A stretch of 64,000 bases of DNA, from NCBI RefSeq assembly GCF_023701525.1, contig NZ_JAMQAW010000010.1, forward strand, positions 157,052 to 221,051. The letters run 5' to 3'. This document shows, one piece after another, positions 51,144 to 60,644 of the stretch (its first letter is position 1; each line of letters starts with the position of its first letter). The DNA is from Streptomyces albipurpureus. Lineage in GTDB: Bacteria; Actinomycetota; Actinomycetes; Streptomycetales; Streptomycetaceae. The notes beneath the pieces were generated by a model. The model did not search any database, was not told the DNA's origin, and saw nothing but the letters and a program-made list of their open reading frames with translations. Position numbers and translations under genes: made by a program.

Positions 51144-52412
51144 ATGAAGGTCCCGATGCAGCCGTCCCCGCTGACGCTCGCGGACGTCGATCTCGACGAT
51201 CCGTCGTTCTGGCGGCTGCCGCGCCCCCAGCGACTGGAATCCTTCGCCCTGCTGCGGCAACTGGACTCCCCGATGCGCTTCGGCTCCGAGCCGGGCTTCT
51301 ACGCCCTGGTGAAGCACGCCGATGTACAGGAGGCGAGTCGCGCACCGCGAAACTTCGCCAGCGCGCCGGGGGTCACCACTCCGGAGCCCGCCGCCTGGGC
51401 CAAGGCCGTCTTCGGCAACTCGATGGTCAACATGGACGGCGCCGAACACGCGTCGCTGCGCAGAATCGTCGCCCGGGCCTTCACTCCCCGGTTGCTGGCA
51501 GCCGCCGAGGCCAATGTCCGCGAGGTCGCCGGGCGGATCGTGGCGGAGATGATCCGTGATCGGCCCAAGGACTTCGTGGCCTCGGTGGCCTCACGGATGC
51601 CGTTCGAGATCATCTGCGATCTGATGGGCGTTCCGCAGGCGTACCGCGGCGAGATCGCCCGGCGGATCGATGAGGCGTCGCAGAACGTCGGGGTGAAGCG
51701 TGCGAGGCTGCGGGTGCCCGGCCGGGGGCTGAGGGCACTGGCCCATATGCAGCTGATGATGGTGCGACTGGCACGGGAGCGCCGCCGGCATCCCGCGGAC
51801 GATCTCATCTCGGCGCTGGTGTGTGCGGATGTCGAAGGGCAGGCGCTGACGGCCCGGCAATTGGGCGCCTTCTTCTCTTTGTTGCTCGTCGCGGGGGTCG
51901 AGACCACCCGCAATGCGATTGCTCATGGTCTGGCATTGCTGAGTGAGCATCCCGATCAGCGTGAGCTGCTCCTTTCGGATTTCGAACGGTACGCCGACGG
52001 TGCGGTGGATGAGATCGTGCGCCATTCGACGCCCATCATCCAGTTCCGCCGTACCGTGGCGACCGCATGTGAGTTGGGCGGCCGGGAATTCAAGCCCGGC
52101 GACAAGGTGGTGCTCTTCTATGCCTCGGCCAATCGGGATGAGCGGGTGTTCGATGATCCCGATGCGTTCGATATCAGACGCCATCCGAATCCCCATTTGG
52201 GGTACGGGGGTGGCGGGCCGCACTTCTGTCTCGGGGCTCATCTGGCCCGGCAGGAGATGAAGGCGCTCTTCCATGAACTGCTCACCGTGCCGCGTGGACT
52301 ACGGGCGGTGGGGGCGATGGAACTGGTGGATTCCAGTTTTGACAACCGGGTCAGGGCGTTGCCCTTCGCCTTTGAACCGGCGGAGGGACTCAGCGGCGCT
52401 CCCCTCCGGTGA
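51144..52412 (+). CDS. Cytochrome P450
   Basis: A 422-residue P450. Features are the I-helix LLLVAGVETTRNAIAHG near 260, the ExxR motif in VDEIVRHSTPI near 300, and the heme-binding loop GGGGPHFCLGAHLAR with the thiolate Cys near 363. It is a soluble class I enzyme needing a ferredoxin. ATG 51144 has a perfect AGGAGGTG 5 bases upstream. No other P450 partner genes flank it, so the substrate is unknown. Confidence 0.95.
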   Translation: MKVPMQPSPLTLADVDLDDPSFWRLPRPQRLESFALLRQLDSPMRFGSEPGFYALVKHADVQEASRAPRNFASAPGVTTPEPAAWAKAVFGNSMVNMDGAEHASLRRIVARAFTPRLLAAAEANVREVAGRIVAEMIRDRPKDFVASVASRMPFEIICDLMGVPQAYRGEIARRIDEASQNVGVKRARLRVPGRGLRALAHMQLMMVRLARERRRHPADDLISALVCADVEGQALTARQLGAFFSLLLVAGVETTRNAIAHGLALLSEHPDQRELLLSDFERYADGAVDEIVRHSTPIIQFRRTVATACELGGREFKPGDKVVLFYASANRDERVFDDPDAFDIRRHPNPHLGYGGGGPHFCLGAHLARQEMKALFHELLTVPRGLRAVGAMELVDSSFDNRVRALPFAFEPAEGLSGAPLR

Positions 52413-52513
52413 GTTCACCGTTCACGGCGTCCTGGACCTTCGGGGGCCTGGCTTCGACGGCCGGTGGTTCCGCCGCGGTGGCGCCCTGCGACCCCGGGGC
52501 GCTGTCCTCCCCC

Positions 52514-52537
52514 GGCCTGGCCCCGGAGGGGCAGGCC
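52514..52537. terminator. Possible stem-loop after the P450 gene
   Basis: Arms GGCCTGGCCCC (52514-52524) and GGGGCAGGCC (52528-52537) pair with one bulge. It lies between convergent genes and is a weak candidate terminator. Confidence 0.35.
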
Positions 52538-52610
52538 CGGGGCCGGCCGGGTGTACGACTAAGGGCCGCCTCGCCGTCTTGCGCGCCCTCTGGAGACCAT
52601 GCGGTGTCCG

Positions 52611-53114
52611 CTAGCTGCGCAGTTGGCTCACCGGGAGGAGGATGTGGCCGGCGGAGAGCAGGGTTTCCTCGTCGCCCAGGAAGGCCTGGAGGGTCTCTTC
52701 GGTGATGGGCTCGCCCGGAGTCGCGGCGGCCCAGGGCTGGGCGGCGACAATGAGGTGGACGTGCCCGCGCTGGTCGGCGGCGGCGAGCCACTCCTTCGGT
52801 GCGGGGCACTGCGCGCTCAGATACGGCATATTGAGAACCGCGTGCCCTCCCTGGATCAGCAACCTGATCGGGGAGTTGACGGACACGGCCGTCGCGTCGG
52901 TCATATCGGCCCCGCCCTTGAGCCCGACTTCCTCGATGAGAGCGCGAATGGCGCTCTCACTGGCGCCATCCGCGCCCGCCCCGTCACCCAGCGAATAGAC
53001 CAGCAGATACGGCATGTCATGCCCGGCCTCGGGGTCGCCGGTCCAGGCGACTACGGAAAGGGTGCCCAACTGGGCGCGCTGGAAGGTGCTTTTGGTGGAG
53101 TTCGCAGTGGTCAT
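52611..53114 (-). CDS. DUF5949 family protein
   Basis: A 167-residue soluble protein matching the Streptomyces DUF5949 pattern: FQRAQLGTLSVVAWTGDPE, MPYLLVYSLGDG, PYLSAQCPAPKEWLAAAD and FLGDEETLLSAGHILLP. No catalytic motif is known. ATG 53114 is used; the frame extends to 53150. Confidence 0.8.
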   Translation of the reverse strand: MTTANSTKSTFQRAQLGTLSVVAWTGDPEAGHDMPYLLVYSLGDGAGADGASESAIRALIEEVGLKGGADMTDATAVSVNSPIRLLIQGGHAVLNMPYLSAQCPAPKEWLAAADQRGHVHLIVAAQPWAAATPGEPITEETLQAFLGDEETLLSAGHILLPVSQLRS

Positions 53115-53159
53115 GGATCGGCACCTTAGTGCCCGTTCCACCCTTGTCACGTCATACGT

Positions 53160-53744
53160 TCACCTGGATGGTGGAAAGTGGAGTTGCCATGCCATGGTGG
53201 TGCTACCGAGTGTGCAGTGAAGGCGCAGAATGACGGCGCTCTCGGGAACTTCGAACACAAGCCAGCCCTGGCTCTGTTCACCTGCCGCAAGCGTGTTCCA
53301 TTTCAGGGGAAGTCCGGTGGTGATCCGTTCCGTTGCCACGGCCGCCGGATAGCTCTTTCCCTGGTCGTCCACGACCCAGGCCTTCGCTCGGGAAGCGTCA
53401 TAGGGCTTGCCGCCGACATTGGCGAGGGTGACATCGACACCGAGTCGGCGGTTTCCCCCGGTGGGCCGTTGAGCGGCGGCCCTGGTGGCGATCGCGGGGT
53501 CGACGAATCCGAGGACCGAGACGCGCAGGTGCTCGCCGAATGCCCGTCCGTCGATATCGACCGAGTCACCGACCCAGGAGACCGCCCGGCGCCCCCTCTG
53601 GTCGGTGACGGCCCGTTCGGCCGCTGATGTTCGCCCGGTGTGTGGTGACTGGCCATCCCCGTCGTCCAGGACACTTCGACAGGCGGTGGCGGTCCCCATC
53701 ACCAGCGCCGTCAGAAGCAGCGCGGAAGTGATGTGTCGTCGCAT
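53160..53744 (-). CDS. Lipoprotein with DUF4352-like domain
   Basis: A 194-residue lipoprotein. The signal peptide ends in TATAC (lipobox Cys near residue 22). From about 60 the outer domain shows ISVLGFVDP-type strands, NRRLGVDVTLANVGGKPYD and a C-terminal WLVFEVPESAVILRLH strand, an Ig-like pattern. It resembles DUF4352 proteins; its partner is unknown. Confidence 0.75.
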   Translation of the reverse strand: MRRHITSALLLTALVMGTATACRSVLDDGDGQSPHTGRTSAAERAVTDQRGRRAVSWVGDSVDIDGRAFGEHLRVSVLGFVDPAIATRAAAQRPTGGNRRLGVDVTLANVGGKPYDASRAKAWVVDDQGKSYPAAVATERITTGLPLKWNTLAAGEQSQGWLVFEVPESAVILRLHCTLGSTTMAWQLHFPPSR

Positions 53745-54271
53745 CGATCCCCTTAGGACAGGCCCGGGCAAGCCCTCGGCAGCCTTGAGTTGGCTCTGGG
53801 TGAGCCCTGGCGGAGTTCCACGGCACCCGCGGCAGCCACCGGGCGTCCTGGAACGTCTTATGAGGATCAACGAGCCATGGCCCACAGAGGAGCAGGCCGC
53901 TTTCCGTATTATTTCGGTCTTCTCACTGGAATTCCCCTACCAAGGCCCGTGTCGTGGGCTTCTGTCGCCCGGAGGGGGCACTCGATGGCGATGGGGGCGC
54001 GTATGGCCAGCGCACGCCCCAAAGCCGCGCTCTGGGGGCGCACCCCAAGTGGTGTTGCGGGCTTGGAGCGCGATCAACGGCAGGCGGAGGGCATCACGGC
54101 TCGAAATATCGTTCCTTCGATACCCCGAGGCCGGCATCGCTCAGTGACTTCCGGTGTGGGACGGCCGTTGGCCGACACATGGCGAGGACACCCGGGCCTG
54201 CCCGATGGCAGCGCGTTCAGACGCTTCACCCCCCGAGCACACTTCCGCATCCCCATCCGGACCCCCGGCCG
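53745..54271. other. Gene-free gap of 527 bases
   Basis: No convincing gene or strong hairpin seen; open frames are GC-driven. Confidence 0.4.
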
Positions 54272-54472
54272 ATGGCTTCGCCCACCGGCGAGATCCCGAT
54301 CTTCGAGCAGCTCTCCCAGGAGTGGGCGGCCGCGGGCCGCACCTTGCCGGGGGTACCGGATCTGGAGTGGGCCCGGCTGAGCCAGTTCCCCGTCTACCAG
54401 CGGACGGCGTCGGACCTGCGCGCCGGTTCGACGCCGCCCAGGGGCTGGTTCCAGGGCAGGCACCCGGCCTGA
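54272..54472 (+). CDS. Small conserved-type ORF, function unknown
   Basis: A possible 66-residue protein: IPIFEQLSQEWAAAGRTLPG, then VPDLEWARLSQFPVYQ and a Pro/Arg-rich end. The helix-rich opening resembles small Streptomyces proteins of about 60 residues. No good ribosome binding site is visible before the ATG and another start may be used. Convergent with the flavoprotein gene. Confidence 0.45.
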   Translation: MASPTGEIPIFEQLSQEWAAAGRTLPGVPDLEWARLSQFPVYQRTASDLRAGSTPPRGWFQGRHPA

Positions 54473-54559
54473 GCCCGCTCCGGGCCGAGCCGGGGGCAGG
54501 GGGTCCGGGGCGCCGTTGTCGGTGGCCCGGCTCCGCGGCGCCCACGGTAGGGGCGAGGA

Positions 54560-55837
54560 TCAGCCCTCCCGTACCGCGGCCGCTTCGTCCGTCGCTCGGG
54601 CGGGCGCGGTGGGCTGTGGCACGAAGAACGCCCGTCGGCCCCGTAGCCGTCCACGGGCTGCCGCGACCAGTCGACGCGCGGTGAAGGTCGCGCCGTGCAC
54701 AAAGCGCATCGACGGCCCGAAGGAGGGCGCGCTCAGCAGGCCGGCGAAGAACAGCCCCGGAGTGGAGGACTCGAACCCGGCGCTGAGGTCGGGGGCGCGT
54801 CCCGTGCCGAGGGTCGCGATGGCCTCCCGCAGGGGTGCGGCCAGAAGCGGCAGCCGATCGAGGTCGGGGGTGAATCCGGTCGCCGTGATGACATGGTCGG
54901 TCTCGATCACGGGAGCGGTTCCGTCGGGCGCGGTGAGCGTCAGCCGTACCCGTCCGTCGCACACCTCGCCGCTGTGCAGGCGGTGCCCCAACATGGCGGG
55001 CACCTGGCGCTCGTAGCGCTCCTTCAGCCACCAGGCGCCCGCGGGACCCAGCGCGGTCCGGGCAATGTGCTCACGGATGGTCGTCGGCAACCTCCGTACG
55101 GCCCAGGGCATCTCCGAGTAGGCCCAACTGGTCCAGCCGCTGCCGAGGCCACTGAGCGGGGTGCGCGCCGAGCGCAGCACTCCGCGGTCCAGGGGCAGCG
55201 GGACCGTGTTCCAGTTCAACCGTTCGGTACGGGCGATCAGACGGGGGCTCGCCCCCTGTTCGGCGAGCAGGGTGGCGGTCTCCAGAGCGGCCTGGCCGGC
55301 ACCGATGACGGTGACCTGCCGGCCGTGGAAACCGGAGAGGTCGCCGTGGTCGCTGCTGTGGGAGACATGAGTGGCGGGGAGTTCGGCCAGGGGCTCCGGC
55401 ACTCGGCGAAAGGGCATCACGCCCACGGCCAGGACGACCGTACTGGCCTCGATGCTCTCCCCGTCCTCGGTCCCCACCCGAAAGCCGCCGCCGGCTGAGG
55501 CCGTGGTGACCAGGGTGACCGTCCGCTCGTCGATCTCGGGAACCGCTCGGGCGGCGAACCACAGGCCGTAGTCGGTGAATGCGCCGATCGGCAGCGGACT
55601 GCCGTGTACCGCTTCAAAGCCGCGTTCCGCGCTGAAGTGGCGGAGCTCATGGCTGCCCCCGGGGTCGGAGAGGTTCGACGCCCAGGGCTCGGACTTGAGG
55701 AACATGCCGCTGGGCATGTGGTCCCGCCAGGACGCCATGGGATGGCCGAAGACGCGGATCCTCATCCCGGCAGCCGCCGCGTGGGCCGCGATGGACAACC
55801 CGTAGGGTCCGGCGCCGATCACTGCCATGTCGTACAT
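54560..55837 (-). CDS. Flavin-dependent monooxygenase-like protein
   Basis: A 425-residue two-dinucleotide-binding-domain protein. It has the FAD-binding GxGxxG in MAVIGAGPYGLSIAAHAAAA, the NADPH-binding GAGQAALETATLLAEQG near 160 and a C-terminal ATGFTPDLDRLP. This resembles N-hydroxylating or FAD-dependent oxidoreductases (lysine/ornithine monooxygenase-like). ATG 55837 has AAGGA upstream. It lies 72 bases after the ATP-grasp gene on the same strand. Confidence 0.82.
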   Translation of the reverse strand: MYDMAVIGAGPYGLSIAAHAAAAGMRIRVFGHPMASWRDHMPSGMFLKSEPWASNLSDPGGSHELRHFSAERGFEAVHGSPLPIGAFTDYGLWFAARAVPEIDERTVTLVTTASAGGGFRVGTEDGESIEASTVVLAVGVMPFRRVPEPLAELPATHVSHSSDHGDLSGFHGRQVTVIGAGQAALETATLLAEQGASPRLIARTERLNWNTVPLPLDRGVLRSARTPLSGLGSGWTSWAYSEMPWAVRRLPTTIREHIARTALGPAGAWWLKERYERQVPAMLGHRLHSGEVCDGRVRLTLTAPDGTAPVIETDHVITATGFTPDLDRLPLLAAPLREAIATLGTGRAPDLSAGFESSTPGLFFAGLLSAPSFGPSMRFVHGATFTARRLVAAARGRLRGRRAFFVPQPTAPARATDEAAAVREG

Positions 55838-55909
55838 GGTTCGTTCCTTCACAGGGAGGGGTCAGGCGGAGTCAGGAGAGAGACGGAGGCACTGCATCGA
55901 GGCTGGGGT

Positions 55910-57382
55910 TCAGGGGCGCACGGTGGCGGAGTCCGGTTCGCGTGGTCGAGGAGCGGAAGGTGCTACGGGGGCGTGGCCGGACCTCAGTCGCTGGATGGCC
56001 TTGGCCAGACCGCGCCCCAGCCAGGCGTGGACCATGGCGAGGAAGGGAAGCGGATCGTCGCCGGCGAACCATGCGGTCTCGACACCCGGTTGGGGAACCC
56101 GCCATGGACCGGGCCGGTGCCGGGTGCCGGCGCTGCCCCCGCGAGGAGCTGGCTCAGCGCCCCCGCTGGGGCCGAGGTCCGCGCATCGGCCCCGCTGAGA
56201 CTCCCGGGCCACCATGGACTCCCCCTCCCGGTCCCGGTCAGCGGGCCGTCGGCGCTCGCCCACCGACACCAGCGCGGAGAGCAGGCAGTAGTTCTCGGCG
56301 ACGAAGACCCGTCCTGGCCTGCCCACAGACTCCGGCACCTGCTGCCCGGTGAGATCGAGGTACTGCGCCCGTACGACATCCAGCCCGCCCAGGTCGGTGA
56401 AGAGGCGGAACTGGGCACCCGGCCGAGGATTGACGTCCAGCAGTTGATAGGCGCCGGTGGCACGATCACGGCGGAAGTCGAGGTCGAGGATGCCCCGGTA
56501 GCCCACATGCCGAACCAACCTCCGGGCGGCGTCCTCGACCTCGGGGTTCGACTGCCAGCGGCCCCTCGCGGTGAGCCCGGTTCGGGCGGGCCAGGACAGT
56601 TCCTTCACCCCGCTGCCGCCCACCAGACAGTGCGGCCCGACAGCATCGGCGGCGCTCTGTCGGGTGGGTGCGGCCGCGGTGGCGGTCGGGGCGTCGGCGA
56701 AGTAGCCGTGGAAGAACCAGTCGGTGCGCGGCCCGTCCGGTACATGGCGCTGCAACAAGAGCCGGCTGCCCGCGCTCTCCGCGCTCTGGTAGAGCGCCTG
56801 GGCGGCAGCGGCCGAACGCACCAGCGTGGTGCTGCGCAGCCCCGTCTGGGCGCCGAGCAGCCATGGCCTGCTCCATTTCGCCACCAGCGGCAGCCCTAGC
56901 CCCCGTACCGCTTCGGCGGCCTCATCGGCGCTCTGGGGCACCACGGTTCGCGGGTGCCCGATGCCCGCCCGCTCGCAGAGCTCCGCCAGCTCCGCCTTGT
57001 CGGCAAGCAACCCGGGAAGCCCGACGGGTTGGCTGGGCAGCAGATACCGCCCGCCCAACACGGCTGTGGACGCCGCCGTGTGAATGGCACTCAGATCGTC
57101 CATGGCGATCAGCACGGCAGGTGCGCCGATACGGTCCGAGACCCTCAGCAGCAGCTCGGTGAACTGCTGCGAGGTGAGGCGCCCAGCGGGGGCGAGATGC
57201 GCTCCTCGCAGAAAGCGCGAGCGAACCACGGGGCTGTCGGCAGCCTCCACCACGGCGTGGACCTCGACCCCCGCTCGCCCCAGCGACCGGACCGCGCCAA
57301 GGGTGCCGTGGTGAAAGGGATTACGGTCGAGGCGGAGCACCAGGGCGGGAACTCCCGCGTCAAAAGGTCGGTTCGTCGTCAT
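55910..57382 (-). CDS. ATP-grasp family ligase
   Basis: A 490-residue protein with an N-terminal alpha/beta domain (HHGTLGAVRSLGRAGVEVHA), a central ATP-grasp core (LLADKAELAELCERAGIGHP, PLVAKWSRPWLLG, LDLDFRRDRATGAYQLLDVN, NPRPGAQFRLF) and a C-terminal region of about 120 residues that is low complexity. The NPRPG motif matches the carboxylate-amine or carbamoyl-phosphate-synthase-like group. It is divergent from the GH26-like hydrolase gene. Confidence 0.85.
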   Translation of the reverse strand: MTTNRPFDAGVPALVLRLDRNPFHHGTLGAVRSLGRAGVEVHAVVEAADSPVVRSRFLRGAHLAPAGRLTSQQFTELLLRVSDRIGAPAVLIAMDDLSAIHTAASTAVLGGRYLLPSQPVGLPGLLADKAELAELCERAGIGHPRTVVPQSADEAAEAVRGLGLPLVAKWSRPWLLGAQTGLRSTTLVRSAAAAQALYQSAESAGSRLLLQRHVPDGPRTDWFFHGYFADAPTATAAAPTRQSAADAVGPHCLVGGSGVKELSWPARTGLTARGRWQSNPEVEDAARRLVRHVGYRGILDLDFRRDRATGAYQLLDVNPRPGAQFRLFTDLGGLDVVRAQYLDLTGQQVPESVGRPGRVFVAENYCLLSALVSVGERRRPADRDREGESMVARESQRGRCADLGPSGGAEPAPRGGSAGTRHRPGPWRVPQPGVETAWFAGDDPLPFLAMVHAWLGRGLAKAIQRLRSGHAPVAPSAPRPREPDSATVRP

Positions 57383-57488
57383 TACTTTCACCTGGATGGT
57401 CCCGAATATCGCGCGGACTTGTCGCGAATGGCCTACTGATGGGCTGTCAATAAGCTCACTAGTAAGACTTTCTGCCTACGGTCTGGTA

Positions 57489-57521
57489 CACCGCTAAATC
57501 AGCGGTGGATTCACCCTGAAT
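57489..57521. promoter_or_regulatory. Two inverted repeats upstream of the GH26-like gene
   Basis: CACCGCT-N5-AGCGGTG (57489-57507) and ATTCA-CCC-TGAAT (57509-57521) lie in the AT-richer divergent region between the ATP-grasp and hydrolase genes. They are candidate operators for regulation of the exopolysaccharide locus. Confidence 0.5.
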
Positions 57522-57558
57522 GAACACACAGGGCGAACAGCCTTCCCAAGGAGGAGCC

Positions 57559-59436
57559 ATGACCCGTCGGCGCCGTCTTACTGGCACCTATATCGGGGCG
57601 GTTGCCGTCAGTCTCCTCGTCTCAACAGGCGTATGTGGAGGCCTGACGGCAGGCGTCGCTCGCGCCGCGGAAGTAGATCCAGGGCCGACCGAAGCCGCAT
57701 CGGTCGCCGTGGGCGCATATCTCAGCTACGGGGCAGTCGGTGTACAGCGAATGGAACAGCTGTCGAACTGGCTCGGCGGTACCCAACTCCGGGTAGGCCA
57801 CACCTATCTGCCCGGGGACCGATGGAGCAATATCGAGGGAGCACCCGAGTTCCTGGGCGACTGGGCGCGCTGGCGGCGCGGCCTGGACAGTCGGATGCTC
57901 GTACTCAATGTGCCCATGCTGGAACGGAACGAGGAACGGGTCACGGACTGGGAGGTCGCCCGACTGCTCAGGGCCGGCGCATCGGGTCAGTTCGATCACC
58001 ACTTCCGGACTCTGGCTCAACGGCTGGTCAACTTGGGTGTGCCGGACACGGTGATCGTGCTCGGCTGGGAGATGAACGGCACGACATACACCCACCGATG
58101 TGGTCCCGATCCCCGCTCTTGGCGAACGTACTGGAATCGCATTGTCACGGCGATGCGTTCCGTGCCGGGGCAGTCATTCCGCTTTGACTTCGCCCCGAAC
58201 AGAGGTACGGATGCCATTGCCTGGACCGAGTGCTATCCCGGTGACGAGGTGGTGGACATCATCGGAATGGATTCGTATGACCAGGCTCCCGGAAAGACTT
58301 TCGAGGAGCAGGCGTCGGCACCTTACGGACTCTACAAGCAGGTGGAATTCGCGGCCGCCCACAACAAGCTGATCTCCTACCCGGAGTGGGGGCTGTTCCG
58401 GAACGGGGACAACCCCGACTATATGCGGGGCATGCTGGAATGGATCGCACGGCACAAGCCGCTGTACCAGACCATCACGGACTACTGCCCGCATGGCGTC
58501 TGGCAGTGCAATGACAATCCCGAATCATCAAAGGTCTACCGTTCCATGCTGTTTGGCCTGCCGGGCACGGTACCGCCGGCGCCGACCCCTCCTGTGGTCC
58601 CCACACCTCCCGTGCCCACGCCCACGGTTCCGACCCCACCGGTGATCCCCACGCCCCCGGTGCCCACCCCCTCCCTGCCGACGCTCCCTCTGCCGACGCC
58701 TACGGTTCCGGGCCCGGTAGTAACGAGCCCACCCGGGCTACCCACATCACCACCGGCCCCGTCCACACCGGCCCCGTCCACACCGGCCCCGTCCACACCG
58801 GCCCCGTCCACACCGGCCCCCACCACACCGGCCCCGAGCCTGCCGGCCCCTGTCCCCACCGCTCCCACCACTCCCACCGCTCCCACTCCATCGGTGCCAA
58901 CACCTCCGGTATCCACGCCCACACCCGTCCCCACACCGCCCGGCACCGCGCCGCCCAGTCCCGCGCCGACCTCGCCGGCCCCGTCCACCCTGCCCACCGC
59001 ACCGGTGGAACCGGCGCCGATCGATCCCACGGTCGTTCCCACACCCACACCCACACCCACACCCACACCCACAGATCCAACTCCGGCTCCGATCCCCACG
59101 CCGACGCCCACTCCCCCACCCACACCGCTGGAGCCCTCGCCTGTCACCCCGACCCCACCGGTCGAGCCCACCCCCGTCCCCAAGCCGACGCCTACACCGA
59201 CGCCGCCTCCCAGCCCGACCCCCCTCCCCCAGCCGACGCCCCTCCCGTCCGCGCCCCTTGGGCCCGTACCGGCGCTCAACTCGAAGAAGTGGTGCGTACC
59301 GATGGACCTCGGGGACTGGGTCAGGCAGTGGGTTCCCGCCGACAGGTTCTGTGTCACGATCCCCTGGCCGACGGGTTGGCCCTTCGGCCTGAACAGCGCG
59401 GATGGCTCGGACAGCTCGGATAGCTCGGATAGCTAG
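57559..59436 (+). CDS. GH26-like secreted hydrolase with Pro/Thr repeat tail
   Basis: A 625-residue secreted protein. The signal peptide (GAVAVSLLVSTGVCGGLTAG) is followed by a TIM-barrel domain at about 50-330 resembling GH26. Likely catalytic acids are E171 in LGWEMNG and a second in YPEWGL near 275. A Pro/Thr/Ser-rich tail of about 240 residues (about 345-585) holds TPAPS repeats, then a distinct C-terminal block with KKWCVPMDLGDWVRQWVPAD and FCVTIPWPTGWPFG (two Cys), and a short SDSSDSSDS end. ATG 57559 has AAGGAGGAG upstream. It may degrade or modify a surface polysaccharide. Confidence 0.85.
   Translation: MTRRRRLTGTYIGAVAVSLLVSTGVCGGLTAGVARAAEVDPGPTEAASVAVGAYLSYGAVGVQRMEQLSNWLGGTQLRVGHTYLPGDRWSNIEGAPEFLGDWARWRRGLDSRMLVLNVPMLERNEERVTDWEVARLLRAGASGQFDHHFRTLAQRLVNLGVPDTVIVLGWEMNGTTYTHRCGPDPRSWRTYWNRIVTAMRSVPGQSFRFDFAPNRGTDAIAWTECYPGDEVVDIIGMDSYDQAPGKTFEEQASAPYGLYKQVEFAAAHNKLISYPEWGLFRNGDNPDYMRGMLEWIARHKPLYQTITDYCPHGVWQCNDNPESSKVYRSMLFGLPGTVPPAPTPPVVPTPPVPTPTVPTPPVIPTPPVPTPSLPTLPLPTPTVPGPVVTSPPGLPTSPPAPSTPAPSTPAPSTPAPSTPAPTTPAPSLPAPVPTAPTTPTAPTPSVPTPPVSTPTPVPTPPGTAPPSPAPTSPAPSTLPTAPVEPAPIDPTVVPTPTPTPTPTPTDPTPAPIPTPTPTPPPTPLEPSPVTPTPPVEPTPVPKPTPTPTPPPSPTPLPQPTPLPSAPLGPVPALNSKKWCVPMDLGDWVRQWVPADRFCVTIPWPTGWPFGLNSADGSDSSDSSDS
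58751..58840 (+). repeat. 15-bp tandem repeats in the hydrolase gene
   Basis: Six 15-base units of the type CACCGGCCCCGTCCA, four of them identical and two with changes, encode TPAPS-type repeats. A further run of CCCACA units (59037-59074) and three AGCTCGGAT-type units near 59405-59432 also occur in the tail. They may vary in copy number between strains. Confidence 0.85.
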
Positions 59437-59440
59437 AACG

Positions 59441-59469
59441 GTCCGACCAGCTGGCACGACCGGTCGGAC
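59441..59469. terminator. Terminator between hydrolase and acyltransferase genes
   Basis: Perfect arms GTCCGACC (59441-59448) and GGTCGGAC (59462-59469) with a 13-base loop. It lies between convergent genes. Confidence 0.55.
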
Positions 59470-59492
59470 TCGGATGGGCGCTCGACAACCGG

Positions 59493-60644
59493 CTAGCGCG
59501 AGTGGGCGGCTGCCCGCCAGTCGTTCAGCCTGGCGCGCCACTCCGGTGCGGCGGGGAACCGTGAGATCACGGCCCCCGCCGCACGTTCGCGTAGACCGGC
59601 ACGGGCCGCCTGGAGCCGTAGGACCGGCTCCAGGGCCGATGGGGCCAGCAGAAGGCGCTGGTTGGCGACAGCGGTGGGACGCCAGTGGTTCTTGTAGGGC
59701 TCTTTGCCCCGCAGCAGGCTCACCACTCGACGTCCCGTGTGCGCCGCGAGATCGGCGTCATGACGGAGCAGCATCGTCGCCACATCGACCCGCTGCTCCC
59801 GAAGCGCGGGGTGCGCGCCGTAGAGATAGCCCCCCGACAGGTTCGCCGAGAGCAGGGTGACGCTGGCGGCGACCACTTCCCCGTCCTGCCGGTACTCGGT
59901 CAGCGCGGCGTTTCCCTCCCGGACCATGCGTCGGGTGGCCCGGACCAGGTGCTCGGCGAATCGTGGGCGCAGATGCTCGACGGTGACTCCTCGGCCGCGC
60001 CACTGGAGTTCATGGAGCCGCAGGAGGTGGCCGATGGCATCGGGCACCTCCTGCTCGGTCACCGGGAAGTCCTCGATCTTCAGGGAGTCGATCTTGCGCA
60101 GCTTGGCGCGCACCCGTTGGGCCCGGTTGGCTGGCAGCCGCTTGACCAGTTCGTCCATGGGCGCGGCCGGCAGTTCCAGACAGACGGAGTCCGTCAGCCG
60201 TCGCTTGGCGCCGCTCCAACTGTCGTAGAGCCGCTCGGCCGCGGCTCCGGGGCGTACCTCCCGCAGGTCGATCACCGCGTGCCGGGCCGCGCGCTTCAGG
60301 CCGCGCTCCAGGGTGGCCAGTGCGCAGCCGATGTGGTCGTCGTCGATGAGGATGTCGCCGTAGTCGGAGATCCCCCCTCCGAGCGGGACCAGCAGCGGCA
60401 TCGGCCGGTGGACGAGCATCAGCGGTGCCGCGGCGATCAGTTCCCCGTCCCGGCGCACCAGGACCACGCGGAGCCGTCCGTCGGTTCCGTACGAGAGCCA
60501 CCAGGAGTCCAACCAGGCATGGCTCTGGAAGGGGGTCGCGGTGGCGCAGCGGCGTTGGAGGTCATCCCACTCCGGCCGCAGTCGGGCGAAGCTCCGCGGG
60601 TCGCGGCAGAGGGTGACGGTGAGTCCCGCCCGCTCCCGCGCCAT
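59493..60644 (-). CDS. GNAT-type acyltransferase (BioF2/FemAB-like)
   Basis: A 383-residue acyltransferase with a duplicated GNAT layout typical of cellulose- or exopolysaccharide-linked enzymes. Features are FQSHAWLDSWWLSYG, GGGISDYGDILIDDDH, and, in the second half, GEVVAASVTLLSANLSGGYL then YLYGAHPALR. The TGATG junction at 60644 couples it to the Wzz-like gene. It may add an acyl group to the surface polysaccharide. Confidence 0.85.
   Translation of the reverse strand: MARERAGLTVTLCRDPRSFARLRPEWDDLQRRCATATPFQSHAWLDSWWLSYGTDGRLRVVLVRRDGELIAAAPLMLVHRPMPLLVPLGGGISDYGDILIDDDHIGCALATLERGLKRAARHAVIDLREVRPGAAAERLYDSWSGAKRRLTDSVCLELPAAPMDELVKRLPANRAQRVRAKLRKIDSLKIEDFPVTEQEVPDAIGHLLRLHELQWRGRGVTVEHLRPRFAEHLVRATRRMVREGNAALTEYRQDGEVVAASVTLLSANLSGGYLYGAHPALREQRVDVATMLLRHDADLAAHTGRRVVSLLRGKEPYKNHWRPTAVANQRLLLAPSALEPVLRLQAARAGLRERAAGAVISRFPAAPEWRARLNDWRAAAHSR

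Noticed and set aside
53159..57400. TTCACCTGGATGGT shared at 53159 and 57387
   Set aside because: A 14-base match is expected by chance in 64 kb, and the contexts differ.
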